DNA of 64,000 bases from Panax quinquefolius. Lineage: Eukaryota > Streptophyta > Magnoliopsida > Apiales > Araliaceae. A program made the position numbers and the translations under genes. Below the pieces are notes generated by a model, which was not told where the DNA came from, did no database searches, and was given only the letters and a program-made list of their open reading frames with translations. Positions 19,402 through 30,480 of the stretch are shown in pieces; the stretch's first letter is position 1; each line of letters begins with the position of its first letter. The stretch is from the NCBI GenBank assembly GCA_020205615.1, contig CM035166.1, positions 86,853,043-86,917,042 on the forward strand. Direction: 5' to 3'.

Positions 19402-19602
19402 AACCTCTGATAGCCACTTTGATGGCTTAGATCTTTCATTTGATGTATGATATGAACATATTTGTTGCTGTATCTTGTAGTCTTACATTAGCTCTACCAG
19501 ATCTGTCCAGAAACGAGTCCAGAAACACACTACACACGGTTTTAATCTTGGTCAAATAGAGCCCCTCGAAACTGCCTTATGAATGCTCAAGAACATGAAG
19601 AA

Positions 19603-19634
19603 CACCTATAGCGACAGTTTTGTCACTATAGGTG
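19603..19634. other. Hairpin conserved in both F-family LTRs
   Basis: CACCTATAGCGAC (19603-19615) pairs with GTCACTATAGGTG (19622-19634) with one mismatch. The equivalent structure in the related LTR lies near 52670-52705, with CCTATAGAGAC and GTCACTATAGG. Confidence 0.5.
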
Positions 19635-19639
19635 ACCTT

Positions 19640-20570
19640 TAGCGATAGACACTATTTTATTTTCCGGAAATTATTTAATAAATAGAAAAAAATAGTTTTT
19701 AATTATTAAAAATACCAAAAAAATTATTATAAATTATTTTAAATTCTGAAAACTAGTTTTTAATTATTTTAAATATATTTCATAAATATTTAATATTTTT
19801 GGAATATTAAAAGTTTTTAATTTATTTAATTAAAATATTAAATAAATTAGTTAAAAATGATTTTAATATTTGAAAAATTATTTAAAACTATATTATGATA
19901 TAAGAAAATATTTTTTAATGACTTTTAATATTTTGTGATAAATTTTATTAATTAATTATTATTAATGATATTAAAGTTATTTAATAATTATATTAAATAA
20001 TTTAGTTTAAAAATGATTTTTAATATTATAATAATCATTTTAAATGAAAATAAAGTGTTTAAAGATATTTTGAGTTATAAAATATAATTTTTAATATTTA
20101 AAGGATAATTTCATTAATAATTTAATATTAATAATTATTAATTTATTAATGATATTAAATTTATTTGATAATTATATTAAATAAATAGTTTAAAATGATT
20201 TTATTAATTTAAAAATCATGAAAAGGGATATAAATGAATTAAAATATTTTAAGTTATAATCAATGACTTTTAATATTTTAATAAATAAAACATTAATACT
20301 TTAATATTAATGGTAATTATTTAAAAATGATTTTAAATATTTTAAAAATCATTTAAGGGTAATATTAATACTTTAAAAGTATTTTTAAGTTATTATAAAT
20401 AACTTTAATATTTTGGAAATGATTTCATTAATAGTTTAATATTAATTAAATATTAATAGAATTGTTTAATATTTAAATCATTTAAAAATGATTCTGATGT
20501 TTGAAAATTCGTGATAAATTATAATAAATGTTTTAAAATTATATTAGGTCATTTAAAAATAATATATCGT
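19640..20570. other. Extremely AT-rich part of LTR F, no gene
   Basis: Dominated by TTTAATATT, AAAATGATTTT and TTTAAATTA words with imperfect internal repetition. The reverse-oriented relative has a similar tract at about 51880-52650. No coding potential. Confidence 0.6.
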
Positions 20571-22961
20571 AATCTTTGAGTTACGGGATAGAGTCTTAGA
20601 CTCGATAATTACCCGATAAAGCTGTCGGTACACCGACACATTTCAGAAATTGATCTGGACTTAGATAATGTGATTAGATAAGTGATTATTTGTGATTTAA
20701 TGGTTGTTAAACCTATGTACCAATGTGATTAGGGTATGTGCTGATTGCAATAAGCAGTGTTATGTGTTATAGTATATTGTTCTAATCGAACGAATGATCT
20801 GATTAATGATAGGTCGTGAGATAAGCGATAAATCTTAATTGCAAATTGTAGCGGCGTGTCGGTGAGTATCTTACCTTTGCATTTTCTTTATCTGATGGAC
20901 ATGAGTAAGAATGTTTCTAAACTATATTATTCTTTATGATTATTAACCTTATATTATATCGCTCATTGAATATCAACATGTTAGTATATGATAATTGAGA
21001 TATATATATTACATTCGTTAATTTCTATAAATGGTTATCTGAGTGTCCCCACTTGGATAATCATTATAATTAATCACATGTTGATATACCTTTGTCAATT
21101 ACCCGTATATATAAATATATGTTGAATTATAGATTATTGTTGAAAAAGATAAAACCTTTGATTTGAAACCCAGACAGGTATGAACATCCCTACACGGGAA
21201 AACTGTTTATGCACCCAAGGTGGACAGAGTGAACGATCCTATCGTTCTTGTAATGTAGTATTGATCAATGCAGGGCATAACGGGCTGATCACCCCCCGTG
21301 CCCGTAAGTTATGACGGTTTACATATGAATTTCTGTTTAACTTTTTCGAAAATGAAAACAATGTTCATGGCATGTCACCATAACCCCAGTTATAGTCAAT
21401 ATGTAGTTTCAAAAATTTGGAAGAGAGTTGTTATGTTATTATTATCGGTTCAGAATACTTCACAACTATTGACTTGTTGTAGAAGAATAGTACAAAGAAA
21501 ACATTTAAATTCTTTCAGATTATATATATATAATTGCTATTACTTGCTGGGCACTCGAATGCTCATCCTTGCTTAATTTAAATGTTTTCAGCTAAGTGTG
21601 AACGAACAGAGAGCTCTGCTAAGAACAAGGGAAAGGGAAAGGTTGCCGAATGAATGATTCTTTTCTTATGTAATAGTTTAAAATTAGTAAGACAATGATA
21701 TTAATTATCTATCATGGGTTGTAATGAATGTTTAAAGGTTACGTACTTGGGAGCTAGACTCTGATAATTATGTAAATTAAGTTGATCTTTATATTATTGT
21801 TATTATTATTAGTATTATTCCGCTCATAGAAATGGTATCGTAAAGCACCAAGTTCGGGTTTCAAGTACCCGGATTTGGGGGCGTTACACCAACTCCCCTA
21901 ATAGTAACAAGAATGTGAAACAATAGTATACACATGTGAACAAATAGTTATAATCATGTGAAATAATAGCAATCAATTGCTCATTTATCCTGTTAAATAC
22001 TTGGATTGGTCAATATAACCTCCGACATCAATTATTATCGAAATAATTATCGATTTTAACTAATACAAATAATTCCAACACAATGAAACCATTTTTATCA
22101 AAAATATAAATTTTGAAATTTCGAAGTTTGACTTTTCCCGAAAAAGTTAACTGTTGACTTTTTGACCAAATAGTGAATTCCAGAAAATTTTGTGTTTATA
22201 GACTATTTTTACTAATTTCATCGCTCCGGACTAAAATATCACGTCCGCGTCTCCAAATTCAACTCCGAACACAACTTTAATTTTAATAACATTCATCATT
22301 AATATTAGAACTCACAATATTTATCAACCAGTCGTTCCCGGAAAGAGGGCTTTCGATAAGGATTTCTCCTATTGGCGCGCAATTAGGTGACCAAACCTCT
22401 CCTTGATGAACTTCTGACATTGTAAATATTGAAATTTAATAATATGAATAACTTTATGTCTCTCATTATTGATTTAATAAAATAACATATTATGCGATGA
22501 TAATCTTATGACATAATCGAATCGATAATATGAGAGATATGATCAACAATTCTTTGTAGCAATAATTGAGTATAAGCGGAAGTGACTTCTCACGTAAGCA
22601 TTAATAATCAATCTGGTGTGCTACTACTATGCAACCACGCGAGATTCTTTACTTTTTTTACTAATGGTAGTTCAACGATTAACGGTAAAAACTTCCGTAG
22701 TTATTTTCATAAAGTATTTTTGTCGTTTTCTCGATTTGACAATAATTACGTAGTGGGGGTCCACCAATGATTGTGCCATTCTGAATATTCCTGTTAAAAC
22801 GAATATTCCCAGACCAATCCGAATATTATATAACAACTTGCATGACTTTTGCAAAATTTATAAATATTACCCACAACTATAACATTATATCAAATCCACA
22901 CCATAATATTCAAAAATATATTTAGAAAATTTAATCTTTATTCAAAAGTTGGGGTCTTACA

Positions 22962-22976
22962 ACCTCCCTTCTTATG
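22962..22976 (-). promoter_or_regulatory. Polypurine tract of element B
   Basis: The minus strand reads CATAAGAAGGGAGGT just before the 3' LTR; equivalents are seen for elements D and C, and in the plus strand for A (near 32951-32966). Confidence 0.7.
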
Positions 22977-24867
22977 AAATTTCGTCCTCGAAATTAGGGT
23001 GCGTACCTGGTATGTCGAAGAAGTGAGGATACTTTGATTTCATTTCAGATTCTAACTCCCAGGTCATTTCCTCAACATCGTGGTTTCTCCACAAAACTTT
23101 GACTTGAGGTATAACCTTGGAGCGTAGAATATGTTCCTTCTTATCCAAGATTTTAACAGGAACCTCTTCATACGTTAAATCTTCCTCTATTTCGTCCGGT
23201 TCTAACTCAATAATGTGGTTCGGGCCTTTCACATATTTACATAACATGGATATGTGAAAAACGTTATAAACACGAGACATACTTGGCGGTAAAGTGAGTC
23301 TATACGCCACAGTTCCTACTCGATCGAGGATTAAAAATGGGCCAATGAATCGAGGATTGAGCTTTCTTCTCTTTCCAAATCTCGTAACTCTTTTCCATGG
23401 AGCAACACGTAATAACACATGATCTCCAATATCGAATTCCACGTTCTTTCGATGAAGATCAGCATAACTCTTTTGTCGATCTTGTGAGGTTTTTATACGT
23501 TGTCGGATTGTTTGAATCTTTTCCGTAGTCATACGTACCAATTCTGGTCCCAACACCGTTGCTTCACCCACCTCATCCCATCATACTGGAGAACGACACT
23601 TTCTTCCATACAACGCCTCAAATGGAGCCATGCCAATACTTGCATGATAACTGTTGTTGTAGGAAAACTCCACCAATGGTAGGAACTTATCCCAACTTCC
23701 CTTGAAGTTAAGGACATAGAGTCTTAATAAATCTTCAAGAGTTTGAATAGTCCTCTCTGACTGCCCGTCCGTCTGAGGATGATATGTCGAGCTAAAACTT
23801 AAATTCGTGCCCATAGCTTTTTGCAAACTAACCCAAAATCTTGAAGTGAATCTTGAGTCTCGATCAGAAACTATGGATACTGGCATACCATGCAGTCTTA
23901 AAATCTCGTTTATATACATACTAGAAAGACGTTCAAGTGTATAAGTTTCTCGTATTGGTAAAAAATGAGCAGACTTGGTCAATCTATCAACAATGACCCA
24001 ATTTGCATCTATGCCTTGAGAAACCTTGGGAAGACCAGTAACGAAATCCATAGTAATGTGTTCCCACTTCCATTCTGGAATTTCAAGTGGTTGCAATGGA
24101 CCTTTTGGTACTTGATGCTCCGCCTTGACTCGTTGACAAGTTAAACACCTTGAGATAAACTCTGTTATCTCTCTCTTTATATTGCTCTACCAAAATGTAT
24201 GTCGAAGATCACGATACATTTTGGTACTCCCAGGATGGATTGCAAACGGTGTGTTATGCGCCTCCATCATGATTTTATACTTTAAATCAGGGTTGTTAGG
24301 AACATAAAGTCTGGTGTTGACTCGAAGTATTCCTTTTTCATCGATCCTTGCTTCCGGCATAACACCTTCTTGCACTTTCTTCTTCATACGCATTAGCTCC
24401 AGGTCTGTAGCTTGAACAACTTTAACTTTATCGATTAAAGTCGGTTCTACTCGTATGTTTGCCATCATCATGTGGGTCCCTGGAGTCTTTATCTCTAACT
24501 CCATCCTTTGCAAGTCATACAAAATGGGCCTTTGCGTTGACAATATTGCACTCGTACCCGCATATGATCTTCTACTCAGTGCGTAAGCTACCACATTCAC
24601 TTTTCCAGGATGGTATTGGATGGTATGATCATAATCCTTCAATTGTTCAAGCCAACGTCGTTGTCGCATGTTGAGTTCCTTTTGGGTGAAGAAATATTTG
24701 GGGCTTTTATGATCCGTGTAGATCTCCACCTTCTCTCCATACAGGTAATGCCTCCAAATTTTTAGGGCAAAAACGACAGCTGCCAACTCTAGATCATGAG
24801 TAGGGTAATTCCTCTCATATTCTTTGAGTTTTCGTGAGGCATAGGCTATGACTTTCCCATGTTGCAT
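22972..24867 (-). pseudogene. Element B RNase H, integrase and chromodomain
   Basis: One frame runs through the block, broken only by TAG at about 24187 (expected Trp in FWWSN) and TGA at about 23581 (expected before WDEVGE). From the start: RNase H ([34 protein letters not shown]), the HHCC zinc finger ([18 protein letters not shown]), the integrase core with its first Asp in TMDFVTGLP, second in VSDRDSRF, and Glu in TDGQSERT, the GPF motif (NPRFIGPF), and a chromodomain (VKVLWRNHDVEEMTWE to KYPHFF). The catalytic residues are present. The chromodomain is known to steer chromoviruses to heterochromatin. ALSRRS appears in YALSRRS, where ADALSRR is usual. It is non-functional as it stands. Confidence 0.9.
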
Positions 24868-25052
24868 GAGAACACATCCTAACCCTTTGCACGAAGCATC
24901 ACTTGTGATGACAAATCCTCAAGGCAGGATGGTATTGTCAGAATAGGTGCTGAAATGAGTCTCCTCTTGAGTTCTTGAAAACTCTTCTCACATTCCTCGC
25001 TCCAACCGAACTTTGTATCTTTCCGAGTCAGCTGAGTTAATGGAATAGCGAT

Positions 25053-26142
25053 TCAAGAAAATCCTTCTATGAATCTCCAATAATAACCAGCTAAGCCGAG
25101 AAAGCTACGTACTTCGGTCAATGATTTAGGTTGCTCCCAGCTTTGAATAGCTTCAATCTTTGCTGGGTCAACAGATATTTCATGACTTGATACCACGTGC
25201 CCAAGGAATGCTACTTCCTCAAGCCAGAACTCGCATTTCTTCAATTTGGTATAAAGCTTGTATTCACGAAGCTTTTGGAGTATCAGCCTCAAGTGTTGCT
25301 CATGATCTTCACGGCTTTTGGAATATATGAGGATGTCATCAATAAAGACGACCACAAAATGATCCAAATATTCCTTGAATACTCGGTTCATCATATCCAT
25401 GAAGGCAGCAGGAGCATTAGTCAATCCAAAAGATATGACTAAGAATTCATAATGCCCGTACCAAGTTCTGAAGGCAGTCTTTGGAATATCCTCAATTTTA
25501 ACCTTCAACTGATGATATCCAGAACGAAGATCGATCTTTGAAAAAAATTTGTGCTCCTTGTAACTGATCAAACAGGTCATCAATACGTGGCAATGGGTAC
25601 CTATTTTTGATGGTGACATGATTCAACTCCCGATAATCAATACAAAGTCGCATACTCCCATCTTTCTTTTTCACGAACAGAATAGGAGCACCCCAAGGAG
25701 ACGTACTAGGACGAATGAAACCAATGTCTAACAATTCCTGCAATTGGGTCTTTAAGTCCCGTAGTTCAATAGGAGCCATTCGATATGGGGCTTTGGAAAT
25801 GGGTTTTGTACCAGGTTCAAGGTCGATACAAAATTCAACTTCACGCTCTGGGGTTAGGCCAGGAAGTTCTTCAGGGAATACGTCAGGAAATTTATTAACA
25901 ATAGAAATATCATTCAAATCTGACGTATTTTTGTTTAAATCCGTGACATGAGCTAAGAAAGCTTGACATCCGTTTGTCAATAAATGAATAGCTTTGTGGC
26001 TTGAGATGACCGTGATTGATTTTAATGGTTTGGTCGCTTGAATTCGCATAATAGGTTTATTAGGAATATGGAAGCTAACAACCTTACGAAAATAATCAAT
26101 TTTAGCATGATGAGTAGTTAACCAATCAATCCCTAGAATCAC
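25053..26142 (-). pseudogene. Element B protease end and reverse transcriptase
   Basis: Two overlapping frames carry the RT: the first (26142 to about 25545) has [12 protein letters not shown], then [24 protein letters not shown] [16 protein letters not shown] and CIDYRELN; the second (to 25053) has [26 protein letters not shown], the catalytic FIDDILIYS and GHVVSS. A frameshift near 25540-25550 and another between 25053 and 24868 separate the domains. All key RT motifs are otherwise readable. Confidence 0.9.
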
Positions 26143-26257
26143 GTCAAATGCAAGTATTTTTAAGGAGATAAGATTGGCGGTAACGTGTATGATTCTGGAT
26201 TTGAATCAAACAAGACTTATAAACGATGGATGTAATGAAGGTTTCTCTAATGGAGTT

Positions 26258-26766
26258 TCAATGAGATAAGTCAAAGTCTAATTTCTCTGAGTCAAATTTA
26301 ATCGTTGAGCGCAAGTAGGAGAAATAAAAAAAATGGGTAGAACCAGTATCAAATAAGGTATAGACTTCACTAGAGTTTATGATAAGCTTACCCGTGATAA
26401 CCTCGTTCGGGTTCCTTGCTTTACGGGAGGTCGAACAAACGCTCTCCCTTGCTTTCTGGCTTTGACTTTTCTCTGGGACTGACCTTTGGTGCCTCCATCC
26501 TAAATTGAAATTGTCTTCGGTGAACGACAAAATAGAGCTAAGTGACCTTCCTAAAACAATTATAACATGCTTTGACTGACATCATGCATTGATTTGGACC
26601 GATGTGTCCCTCCCTCCGCATTTGAAGCATATGATAGGTGGTCGTTCTCCTTCTTCCTTAACAACGAAGTCTTTGATCTTTGACGTCTTTCCATCATTGT
26701 TGAATCTCCTTTTCTTGAAATGTCCATTTTTATTGTCTTGGCTATGATAACCACCAAAGTGGTTAC
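26258..26766 (-). pseudogene. Element B gag C-terminus, zinc knuckles and protease
   Basis: The minus strand has a CFKC knuckle (near 26610-26625) and a second CYNC-type knuckle (near 26560-26580), both spoiled by frameshifts. The protease follows with VITGKLIINS and the active site TLFDTGSTH. Gag is cut at 26767 by element A and continues at 35362. Confidence 0.8.
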
Positions 26767-27494
26767 TGTGAGACCCCAGATTTTATCAATAAAGATTTAA
26801 ATTTTGTTGAAATAATTTTTTAATATTTTGGTGTGAATTTAAGATAATATTATAGTTGTGGGTAGTATTTATAAATTTTGCAAAGTATGCAAGTGGTTAT
26901 ATTATATTCGATTGGTGGGGAATATTAGGTTTAGCGAGAATATTAGTACAACGGCTCAATCATTGGTGGACCCTAGCGAAATTATTATCGGATTGAAAAA
27001 CGACAAAAATATTTTATTGAAATAACGGCGGAAGTTTTACCGTGGTTATTGTTGAACTACTTTCGGTAGTAAAAAATCTTTATGTCGTGTGGTTGCATAG
27101 TAGCACACGGTATTGATTATTGATGTTTATGTGAGAAGTCACTCGGTTTGATTCCATTATTGTCGATTAATAATATGAATTATTATAGCGATAATGACGT
27201 TTTGTTTTATTCAGTATTATTAACGTAATAAAAGCGAAACATCTTTATATAAAATAGAATACTTTATTAAAGTTATTACATAAATAGAATATATTATATT
27301 TTATTATTATTATTGCGTATGTGTTGCATAGTGTTTTGTATAGTGTTGCATAGTGTTTTGCATAGTAAAATATTTTTATATAAATAGAATATATTATATT
27401 TTATTTAAAAGATTTTTCTTTAAATATGGATAGTCGATTTAAGTAAATCAATCTGGAGATAGTTCATGGATTAATTCTTATGCATTCCATTTTC

Positions 27495-27505
27495 CTATAA
27501 ATAGA
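27495..27505 (+). promoter_or_regulatory. TATA box of element A 5' LTR
   Basis: CCTATAAATAGAAGCTC; the same motif occurs in the 3' LTR (near 33684) and, reversed, in the LTRs of B, D and C (TCTATTTATAGAA), supporting conserved promoter use. Confidence 0.6.
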
Positions 27506-27679
27506 AGCTCATTCCTTCATTATTTTCTTACAATTCATTTGAAACTACAGAGAGAAATTAGAGAGAAAGCTATAGAGAAAAATTATAGAAAGAAGAAGAG
27601 TATTACTACTACTTCACTACTTATATTAGGTTCTTTTTACGGTGAGGGGTGTTATTCTTTCTTCTTGAAGAGAACTTAC

Positions 27680-28110
27680 ATTATTCCATTCATTATTATT
27701 ACATTGGAATAACTTTGTAAAAAGTGGCATACCTATACATAACTCATATACGCTGGCATACCCTATACTTGGTGAAATCCTTATGTTATTCCATTGCTTA
27801 TTATTACATTGGAATAACTTTGTATCTGTGATTTACCTATACTTGGTGACATTCTTCTATTATTACATTTGGAACATCACATGCGTGTGTTGTTTACACC
27901 TGACACAGTTAGATTTTTTTTATTACATTGGAACATCACATGCATGTGTTTTACACCGACTGGTTAAAATCTTTATCGATCATTGGAATATCCTATCATG
28001 TGTTTTACAGGATCTGGTTCCATCTTTATTATTACTGTTGGAACATCACATGGGATTGTGAATTTCACGACTGGTTCCGTTATTATTATTACATTGGAAT
28101 AACTTTTGTC
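27680..28110 (+). repeat. Minisatellite inside element A 5' LTR
   Basis: Repeated units of about 55-60 bp with TTATTATTACATTGGAAYA, CACATGCATGTGTTTTACA and GACTGGTTMMAAT. Reading frames over it give repetitive Tyr/His/Ile-rich peptides and are not genes. The 3' LTR has the matching array at about 33870-34300. Confidence 0.8.
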
Positions 28111-29163
28111 TGTCTGAATCTGCATGTGCATGGTGATTTCTTTTGTTATTCCATTCTTTATTATACCCAGTTGGTTAAAACTTTGACTTCTATACTCCAT
28201 GAAATTAGTAGAATATCCTTGATATTTGCGTTTCATCCAGTATCTTTTCACGGAAATATTCTTCTGATCATTCTTGAATTTTACTCTATGAAACAGTATT
28301 ATGTTGACAATTTGGAAGTTAAAAATTCATGGATTAAATAATTCTTGAACTTGTTTTATTGAATTATTATGTCATTGTCATCATCCTCATGTTATATTAT
28401 GTTATCTTTGGCTTACGTGCATAGATGAACTTAGTATGATTATGACCAGGGATCATTCGGTATAATCATGACTTGATATAAATGATGTGACAAAAGTCCT
28501 CAGTGGCCTGTAATGCAGTGATGGATAGTTTTTGGTATGATTATGACCAGGGGTGATTCGGTATAGTCATGACCATTGATAACTTGATGAAAATCCTTGA
28601 CCGTGGTACATGGATAATTAGATGTGGTGGTTTATTTATTAAGCTGAGTCTCAGCGATAAAAATTGATGAAAACCTTTTAAAACCTAAAAGATAGTAGAC
28701 TTTATTCTCTACTTGACTCTGTTAAAGGATTGCTTATTCCGCTGCAGTTAAACTTGTTGTCTATTGTATTTTATCAGTTTAACAACTTTTGAAGGCTAAT
28801 GATAATTTATTACGCATTATCTTAGTCATAATATTTCTTCTTGGGCTAGTTGAGCTCACCCTTTCTTTCACCGTTCTCTTGAGAAATGAGAACATAGGCG
28901 GGGACAGTCGGGAGCGAAGTAATGGTCAAGAGGATAGCATTAGTAGTCCTCACTATTACGTGAAATAGTGTGATAATAGTTGTAATGAGGACTCTTTTTG
29001 AGTTTGTATAATATCTAGTAGACAAAATTTGTATTCAAACTCACGGTTTATATCAATATTGTACCACAGCAGTTATATTAATAAGTTGTATTTGAATTTA
29101 TGTACCATGTAAGTGGCGACCCAAGATGGGTGGCGTATACCTAATTTTGGGGGGCGTTACGGT

Positions 29164-29175
29164 TGGTATCGAGCT
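29164..29175 (+). promoter_or_regulatory. Primer binding site of element A
   Basis: TGGTATCGAGCT two bases after the 5' LTR, a slightly altered initiator-tRNA-Met PBS. Confidence 0.7.
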
Positions 29176-29342
29176 TAGGGATATGATCCACAGCTAAGAT
29201 GTGAGATAAGAACTAGGAGGGAGGCGGAAATTCCTTAGCTAGTATGACCTACCTAAGTTTATTTGGTATTTAATTGGTTGGTCGAGTATAGGGATAATAT
29301 TTGATATATTAATTAACCCTCGTGTTGTGGCGGTGTTTGGAA

Positions 29343-29671
29343 ATGGCGGTGAAAATATTCACAATGGAGTGAATGTGGCCGTTGTGACACCTTTAATCAC
29401 TAATCGGAGTTAATGCGATTATCGGGGCGAGGAACAAATTAGAGATATCCACGTAGTGAATGAAGAACTAATTGTTGCACTTTTTTAGAGCTAGTTCTTG
29501 AGAGGTAGCAGTGAAAGTGAGGAAGAAGAGGAAGAAGAAGAAGAAAGAGAACACGAGGAGAATTGGTTAGAAGAAATTTATGATCAAAACTTAGAATTAC
29601 AAAATCGTGTTCGTGAGCTAGAAGAACGGGTTGAAGAACGACAAATGCGATTAGTGGAACAAAGGATCTGA
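29343..29671 (+). pseudogene. Element A gag-like start and acidic coiled-coil
   Basis: ATGGCGGTGAAAATATTC at about 29343 aligns with B's gag start (ATGGCATCCGAGAATG). The frame then breaks. From 29495 to 29671 an open stretch with no ATG encodes a Glu-run (SSESEEEE) followed by EEIYDQNLELQNRVRELEER, with a heptad-like pattern typical of a coiled coil, and a TGA. The coiled coil is not seen in B's gag and may be a multimerisation segment. It is a relic. Confidence 0.55.
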
Positions 29672-30104
29672 CAATTCAAAATTGGTTTACCCGATATGTG
29701 ATGCTCGAACAAAATCACGCTTTGGCGGTGTGTAAGATATTAAAGTTGGAATCGAGAATTTAAAAATCAAAGATCATTAAAAGAAGAAACAAGCTGAGCG
29801 AAGGAGAATAGGCGATGCATGGGTAAAAAGCACAACGCGTTGATAGTGTAGAAAAAAGGCGTCCGATCGAATAAAGCGAAATAGATGAAATGGACTTTGC
29901 TTTTTGGACAAAGAATTGGGAGAACCCAACATCGAATTGAATTACCACATGCATAGCGGTCAACTGAATTCGATATGGATCGGAGAATAATGATTCAAAT
30001 CATGGATCGAGAATGTGAAGAAGCACTTAAGGGTGGAATGTACCTATATAAAAAGTCAAACTCGTAATTTAAGCGAGGCGTTTATTCGAGAAACCGAGCA
30101 GGCA

Positions 30105-30480
30105 GAAGTTATTACGGGTAAATTAATTATTGCGAAGTCTATACTTTATTCAATATAAGTTCTACCCACTCTTTTATTCTACCTAGTTGTGTTCAATGTT
30201 TAAATTTGACTCCGAAAAAAAAAATAATTTTACTTTGATTTATCTATTGAAACTTCGTTGGGAGAAACCTTCGTTACCTCCACTGTTTATTAATCTTGTT
30301 GTTTCAAATAAACATTTTCACGTTACCTGTCGATCTTATCTTTTTGAAAATACTTGCCTTTGATGTGATTTTTAGGAATCAATTGGTTAGCTAATCATCA
30401 TGCTTTTCGTGGGTTATTAGCTTTTATATTCATAACCAACTGTTATATATGAATTCAAAGTAACCAAACCCTAAAGTTAA
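30105..30480 (+). pseudogene. Decayed protease relic in element A
   Basis: VITGKLII is readable from about 30108, then stops and shifts, and the following DNA still aligns with B's protease downstream of DTGS, including TTTGATGTGATTTTTAGGAAT-type sequence against B's TTTGACGTGATTCTAGGGAT (VILGIDW region) and ATCATCATGC. The relic shows that A descends from a full Tekay-like element. Confidence 0.7.

Larger units (their letters stand above)
17394..21888 (+). mobile_element. Solo LTR F, 4.5 kb, with 5-bp TSD
   Basis: It starts TGTAACAACCCGACATTTTC and ends GGATTTGGGGGCGTTACA, flanked by CCAAC at 17389-17393 and 21889-21893. Removing it restores the LTR context seen in the sibling near 38280-38300. 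No PBS, PPT or coding frame is found inside, and no internal repeat of its ends, so it is a solo LTR rather than a short element. The terminal GGGGGCGTTACA is shared with the Tekay-like LTRs. The exceptional length fits large-LTR gypsy lineages. Confidence 0.8.
15608..22961 (-). repeat. 3' LTR of element B, split by solo LTR F
   Basis: Bounded by TGTGACGCCCCCAAAATAGG (left) and GGGGTCTTACA (right), i.e. TGTAAGACCCC...GGGGGCGTCACA in element orientation. About 2.86 kb remain once the inserted 17394-21888 and one TSD copy are subtracted. A run of AT-rich ~55-60-bp repeats with TTCCAAYR and AATAATAAA, much decayed here, lies near 16640-16960. Confidence 0.85.
26767..29161 (+). repeat. 5' LTR of element A
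   Basis: TGTGAGACCCCAG to GGGGGGCGTTACG. It includes TATAAATAGAAGCTCATTCC near 27497, a good TATA region, preceding a purine-rich leader. Tandem ~55-60-bp repeats (TTATTACATTGGAAYAWC units) fill about 27680-28110. The last base is G where the 3' LTR has A. Confidence 0.9.

Noticed and set aside
17394..21888. A complete short retrotransposon rather than a solo LTR
   Set aside because: The terminal sequences are not repeated inside, and no PBS, purine tract or coding frame was found.
27783..28341. Tyr/His-rich plus-strand frames, repeated at 33840-34541 and reversed in the other LTRs
   Set aside because: They follow the LTR minisatellite units in all phases and strands, so they are repeat translation, not proteins.
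29760..29963. Minus-strand 67-codon frame in element A
   Set aside because: No recognisable motif, and it runs antisense to the element's internal region.
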